DNA from: Acidobacteriota bacterium
Lineage (GTDB): Bacteria > Acidobacteriota > Polarisedimenticolia > J045
Direction of reading: 5' to 3'
DNA: 8,981 nt
NCBI GenBank assembly: GCA_027001345.1
Contig: JALTMS010000713.1
Span: 1-8,981 of the forward strand
A program made the translations under genes and the position numbers. Shown here piece by piece: positions 6,187 through 8,981 of the stretch (positions are counted from its first letter, which is position 1; the number at the start of each line of letters is the position of its first letter). The notes under the pieces are model-generated. The model was not told the DNA's origin and made no database searches. It was given only the letters and a program-made list of their open reading frames with translations.

Positions 6187-6195
6187 ATGCCGACC

Positions 6196-6642
6196 ATGAG
6201 GAACTCCCGCTCGTTCATCTGGATGGGCGCCCTGATCATCACCCTGGCGCTGCTCTCCCAGACCAACACCCTGGCCAAGTCGGTCACCTTCCAGCTCGAC
6301 GAGCCGATCGTCATCGGTGATCAGATCTATCCCGCCGGCGAACTGGTTCTGCGACACGCGGGCATCCGCTCCGTGCTGATCGTCGAGATCAACGGGCGTC
6401 GCGTGGGCCTGCTCGACGGTGGCTGGGGAATCGTCCGTGCCGACCAGCGGCCGCTGCTGGTGCTGCACAGGGACGCGGCCGGGCTGCTCCACCTCCGCAG
6501 CCTGCGCTTCAGCGACCGGCACCATGGCGCAGCACGCACCCTGCTCGTCGAACTCCGCCCGACGGCACTGCTGCCCGGCCTGGCGACCCTCCGCGAGGGC
6601 TACCCCCAAAGCGACGCGGCGACCGCCGTCGCCCGTCGCTGA
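6196..6642 (+). CDS. Small secreted hypothetical protein, beta-rich
   Basis: This is a 148-aa protein. Seen: a Sec signal peptide with positive n-region (MRNSR), hydrophobic core (about 8-20) and likely cleavage after NTLA (about residue 27). Alternating hydrophobic strands follow, such as VTFQLDEPIVIG and YPAGELVLRH, then SVLIVEINGRRVGLL and RPLLVLHRDAAG. The pattern, a set value introduced by a P-A-G turn and followed by strand pairs, recalls small single-domain beta-sandwich exported proteins common in Acidobacteriota. I do not recognise the family and assign no function. Cysteines are absent, there is no lipobox, and there are no further membrane helices, so it is probably soluble in the periplasm or outside. 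It stands alone, divergent from the kinase operon, behind the sigma54-like elements and before a strong terminator, so it is a monocistronic unit. The strong ribosome-binding site, signal peptide and terminator together make a real gene very likely. Confidence 0.85.
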   Translation: MRNSRSFIWMGALIITLALLSQTNTLAKSVTFQLDEPIVIGDQIYPAGELVLRHAGIRSVLIVEINGRRVGLLDGGWGIVRADQRPLLVLHRDAAGLLHLRSLRFSDRHHGAARTLLVELRPTALLPGLATLREGYPQSDAATAVARR

Positions 6643-6703
6643 ACTCAACGGCATCGAAACTCCGGCCGGCCGAGCGCGCCTCGGCCTCCCGGGAGCAAGC
6701 AAC

Positions 6704-6756
6704 CTCCCCGCGGCGACCCACCTCCAACCGCATCGCCGCCGCGGGGAGTTTTTTTT
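6704..6756 (+). terminator. Intrinsic terminator after the small secreted protein gene
   Basis: A perfect 12-bp GC-rich stem, CTCCCCGCGGCG (6704-6715) with CGCCGCGGGGAG (6737-6748), closes a 21-nt loop and is followed at once by eight T residues (6749-6756). It lies 61 nt after the stop codon. The T-tract is only on the plus-strand side, so it terminates the 6196-6642 transcript rather than the opposing sulfatase message. Confidence 0.92.
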
Positions 6757-6829
6757 GGCTCTCCGTGAAGATTCGCGGATACCGCCCCCGGAGAACTGCG
6801 CTGCCGGGACACCGTACGCCGAGCCTGCC

Positions 6830-6866
6830 GGGAGGTGGAGGGGGCGAGGTTCTGACAACACCTCCC
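6830..6866 (-). other. Inverted repeat just downstream of the sulfatase stop
   Basis: GGGAGGTG (6830-6837) and CACCTCCC (6859-6866) are perfect 8-nt arms with a 21-nt loop. The repeat begins about 15 nt after the sulfatase stop (6882-6884). It could form the 3' end of that message, but no U-tract follows on the minus strand, so it is not a standard terminator. Confidence 0.35.
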
Positions 6867-6881
6867 ACCCTGGAGAACACG

Positions 6882-8981
6882 TCACTCAACATCATTTCGG
6901 TACACCTTCTCCCCCTGCCTCTCATTCAGAGACGCAGAGAACAGGTGAACCTTGCCCAATCGCCCATGGAAACCGTCATGGACATCGTTTCCTTTTATCC
7001 CTCCACCCACCGTGACACGCTCGCAATCGCCCCCAGCCTTGCACTGATCGCTCGATGCCAGACGAACGCGCGCGGAACCACTCTCCGACAACGCACCATA
7101 GACACACTGGTGATCCGCATTCGCGAGACTCGCAGTTCTTTTTGTCACCAGATCGAGAACGACATCACCGTTCCTTTTCCACATTTCAATCCCGAAGGTC
7201 ACCAGGTAGCAATTGCCCGATTCGATGAGAAGCCGACTCTCGACACTCAAAGTCTTCTGTACGGGGGGATCAGTGGCATCCGCGCTCGCGAGAACTTCAA
7301 AGTGACCGGTGCCACGCAGCACGGCACCACTTCCTGTGTCGATCAGACGAAGATCCCAACTCTGCTGCTGAGCACCAGCTCCCCGCTGGGCGATGATCAT
7401 TGGAGCCCCGAGAACTCCCCCTGCTCCGAAGTCGGGACAGAACTCCCCTTGGAAAGTCATCGCCCCCCCGGAGACATCAAAACGATCATCCCACTCGTAT
7501 ACGACGACATCATCTCCGTCGAATATCGTGTTCCATACTCCACCCGTCCCATCGCCCGTCCTGGATAACACCGGATCGACCACCACGGGAACTTCTGCGT
7601 GCTCGATCCGCCAATCGTCATAGCGGCCAAGCATCTCCGACGCGAGCGCCGGATCGTCCAGTTTGTTGTCCGTATCTTCTTCGAAGCCAGACGTGCGTGA
7701 GTCTGGAGCGTCCTGATAGAGTTGGTAGAGATTCATTTCCGGCTCCCCACTACCATCTGCCGCCAGCCGATTGGTGAAGAGCTTCCGACCCGCCGCCAGA
7801 ACAGCTGCCCGCTCCCGGTATCCTGCTTCCCACGGCGGGTGGCCGGTCTCTCCCTCGTCCTGCTCGTATCTCTTGTAAGCCTGGTCCCAGGCCAGCAAGC
7901 CAGCCCGTTCATCAAACCGACTGCTGCTTAGTTTGCTTGTAAGAGAGATGCCATCGATCGTGTAGGGACTCAGATCGATCCCCGCGATCTCCGAGATGGT
8001 CGGCAAGATATCCATCAACGAGACAGGAGAGGGATTGACGACGCCGGGTTCCGCACGCCCGATCCACCGTACGATCAACGGCACGCGAACCGCCCCTTCC
8101 TTGACACCGCCAGACCCTCCAGATTTGCCAGGCCGGCCCCCCTTGAAGCCAGCGACATACCCGTTGCCGCCGTAGCCCTCTCTGTAACGTCGCGCTCCGC
8201 CGTTATCGCTCGTAACGACAACCAGTGTCTCCCCCATCTCGCTCTTGTACGTCTCGAGATAGGCAAAAAGACGACTGAGAACATCATCGAGAAAGCATAC
8301 GAGTTCCTCGTACCGCATCCTCGCGTTGTAGTCCGGATCCGTTGTAAATGGATCACCGTCGATCGCAATGCACGTTTCCGGGAGGATATCGCGAGGGATC
8401 ACCCGCAAATTGCCTTGATCGTCCAGATCAGTCGCTGCTGGTGGTGAAGTGGCAGGAGTGTGGGGAGACCAGTACCAGAGCGTCAGGAAGAACGGTGGTG
8501 ATCCCTCAGGGGGAGGCCCGACGATGGAATCGTCATCTGTCGCCGCCAACTCGTCCACGCATGTACGCGCGTCCTCCACAGAAGGATGGGCGATCAAGCA
8601 GGCTCCCCAATCGGTCAGAAGCGACGCGCTGTGTCTGCGAGGCGCAGCCAGCTGCTCTTTGACCAGGGAACCATCCGAATCATGCGTCAGGAGATCGAAG
8701 CAAGGGTTGAGGAACGCCTGGCCAATTGGTGACGAATCAGGAAACCACCAACGCGTGAACCCACTGAAACAGTCAACCACATCATCACCGAAGAGCCGAG
8801 ACTGTTTCTTCGTCTCCATGGCGAGTCGAAGAGCCACATCGTAACCCTTGCTGGTCGGCAGGAAGCGGTCCTTCTTGAACCCCAGGTGCCACTTCCCGAC
8901 ATGGATCGTACGGTATCCCTTTCGCTTCATGAGTTCAGGAAGAATCGCCAGCTCTTCACCTTCCGGCAGGCCGCGGTAACT
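6882..8981 (-). CDS. Arylsulfatase with C-terminal LamG-like domain, N-terminus beyond window
   Basis: Open from the right edge to TGA (6884-6882), this gives 699 residues. The ATG at 8930 is internal: the 17 codons before it encode RGLPEGEELAILPEL, which aligns with the sulfatase region before GKWHLG (29-34). Further sulfatase marks are SPHTP (172-176, H174), metal-ligand SDNGG (258-262, D259-N260), KEGAVRVP (294-301), MDILPTI (323-329) and the terminal-subdomain NLYQLYQD (417-424). The arrangement resembles arylsulfatase B-like family S1 enzymes. The C-x-P-x-R site that becomes formylglycine lies outside the window. From about residue 480 to 697 a beta-rich domain ends in FHGRLGKVHLFSASLNERQ, typical of LamG/concanavalin-like carbohydrate-binding folds. 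Likely role: desulfating a sulfated polysaccharide outside the cytoplasm. Its base composition is distinctly lower in G+C than that of its neighbours, suggesting transfer. The sulfatase call is strong; the substrate is unknown. Confidence 0.9.
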   Translation of the reverse strand, partial: SYRGLPEGEELAILPELMKRKGYRTIHVGKWHLGFKKDRFLPTSKGYDVALRLAMETKKQSRLFGDDVVDCFSGFTRWWFPDSSPIGQAFLNPCFDLLTHDSDGSLVKEQLAAPRRHSASLLTDWGACLIAHPSVEDARTCVDELAATDDDSIVGPPPEGSPPFFLTLWYWSPHTPATSPPAATDLDDQGNLRVIPRDILPETCIAIDGDPFTTDPDYNARMRYEELVCFLDDVLSRLFAYLETYKSEMGETLVVVTSDNGGARRYREGYGGNGYVAGFKGGRPGKSGGSGGVKEGAVRVPLIVRWIGRAEPGVVNPSPVSLMDILPTISEIAGIDLSPYTIDGISLTSKLSSSRFDERAGLLAWDQAYKRYEQDEGETGHPPWEAGYRERAAVLAAGRKLFTNRLAADGSGEPEMNLYQLYQDAPDSRTSGFEEDTDNKLDDPALASEMLGRYDDWRIEHAEVPVVVDPVLSRTGDGTGGVWNTIFDGDDVVVYEWDDRFDVSGGAMTFQGEFCPDFGAGGVLGAPMIIAQRGAGAQQQSWDLRLIDTGSGAVLRGTGHFEVLASADATDPPVQKTLSVESRLLIESGNCYLVTFGIEMWKRNGDVVLDLVTKRTASLANADHQCVYGALSESGSARVRLASSDQCKAGGDCERVTVGGGIKGNDVHDGFHGRLGKVHLFSASLNERQGEKVYRNDVE

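Larger units (their letters stand above)
5777..6195. other. Divergent regulatory intergenic region (419 bp)
   Basis: No convincing gene lies here; the open frames crossing it show no family motif. From the kinase side it holds the 17-bp tandem duplication and a GC-rich stretch. Then come a 15-bp palindrome (5923-5937), an AT-richer core at about 5965-6050 with a second palindrome and two sigma54-like elements, two hairpins in the presumed leader, and the AGGAGG ribosome-binding site of the small secreted protein. I found no convincing sigma70 promoter for the kinase on the minus strand, although TTGGCA on that strand (5998-6003 complement side) could serve as a -35. Confidence 0.6.

Noticed and set aside
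6148..6885. 245-aa minus-strand open frame over the small secreted protein and terminator
   Set aside because: It runs through a perfect intrinsic terminator and opposite a gene with a signal peptide and strong ribosome-binding site. No motifs were seen.
6765..7568. 267-aa plus-strand open frame
   Set aside because: It is antisense to the LamG-like part of the sulfatase. The lower GC here makes long shadows rarer, but the translation has no domain pattern.
8928..8930. ATG at 8930 (minus strand) as the true sulfatase start
   Set aside because: The codons upstream continue a family-typical segment to the window edge, so the gene is truncated by the window and does not start here.

Overview
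This is a GC-rich bacterial window. Three 60-base lines sampled between 1921 and 4980 count at 73-75% G+C. It carries six genes that look ordinary in context, plus one compositionally distinct gene at the right edge. The likely source is a Gram-negative environmental bacterium. The surface-glycan genes, the DUF4091/GH123-like protein, the small secreted beta-rich protein and the sulfatase-LamG protein would suit Acidobacteriota or a similar polymer-using phylum. That is inference: there is no rRNA or other marker gene. I saw no tRNA, rRNA, CRISPR array or insertion sequence.

Left block, plus strand, 2-4073. A 5'-truncated DUF4091/GH123-like glycoside hydrolase is followed 1 nt later by a SAM-dependent methyltransferase. 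Next come a roughly 10-pass GT-C-like membrane protein and, overlapping it by 4 nt, a GtrB/DPMS-type family 2 glycosyltransferase. Together they look like a locus that builds or modifies a lipid-linked or surface glycan. The GT2 would charge a polyprenyl-phosphate sugar carrier, the membrane protein would transfer or handle it outside the membrane, the methyltransferase would decorate it, and the hydrolase would trim glycans. A near-consensus sigma70-type promoter overlaps the methyltransferase stop codon and would start transcription exactly on the ATG of the membrane-protein gene, giving a leaderless mRNA.

Middle block, minus strand, 5776-3982. A carbamate kinase gene is followed 19 nt later by a nitrilase-superfamily Nit2-type omega-amidase gene. 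The pair looks like an ammonia/carbamoyl-handling operon. No arginine deiminase or carbamoyltransferase gene lies beside it here. A perfect 17-bp tandem duplication sits directly at the kinase ribosome-binding site. The omega-amidase and the GT2 converge and overlap by 92 nt.

Divergent intergenic region, 5777-6195. This is the most signal-dense noncoding stretch. It holds a 15-bp palindrome, a second palindrome, two sigma54-like -24/-12 elements on the plus strand and two leader hairpins. It leads into a 148-aa secreted hypothetical protein (6196-6642), which ends in a textbook intrinsic terminator (6704-6756).

Right edge, minus strand, 8981-6882. A sulfatase with a C-terminal LamG/concanavalin-like domain lacks its N-terminus because of the window edge. 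Three sampled lines here count at 52-57% G+C, clearly below the rest, which suggests horizontal acquisition. I found no clear-cut new defence or mobile system. The best leads are the sigma54-like divergent control region, the leaderless internal promoter and the kinase/omega-amidase pairing.
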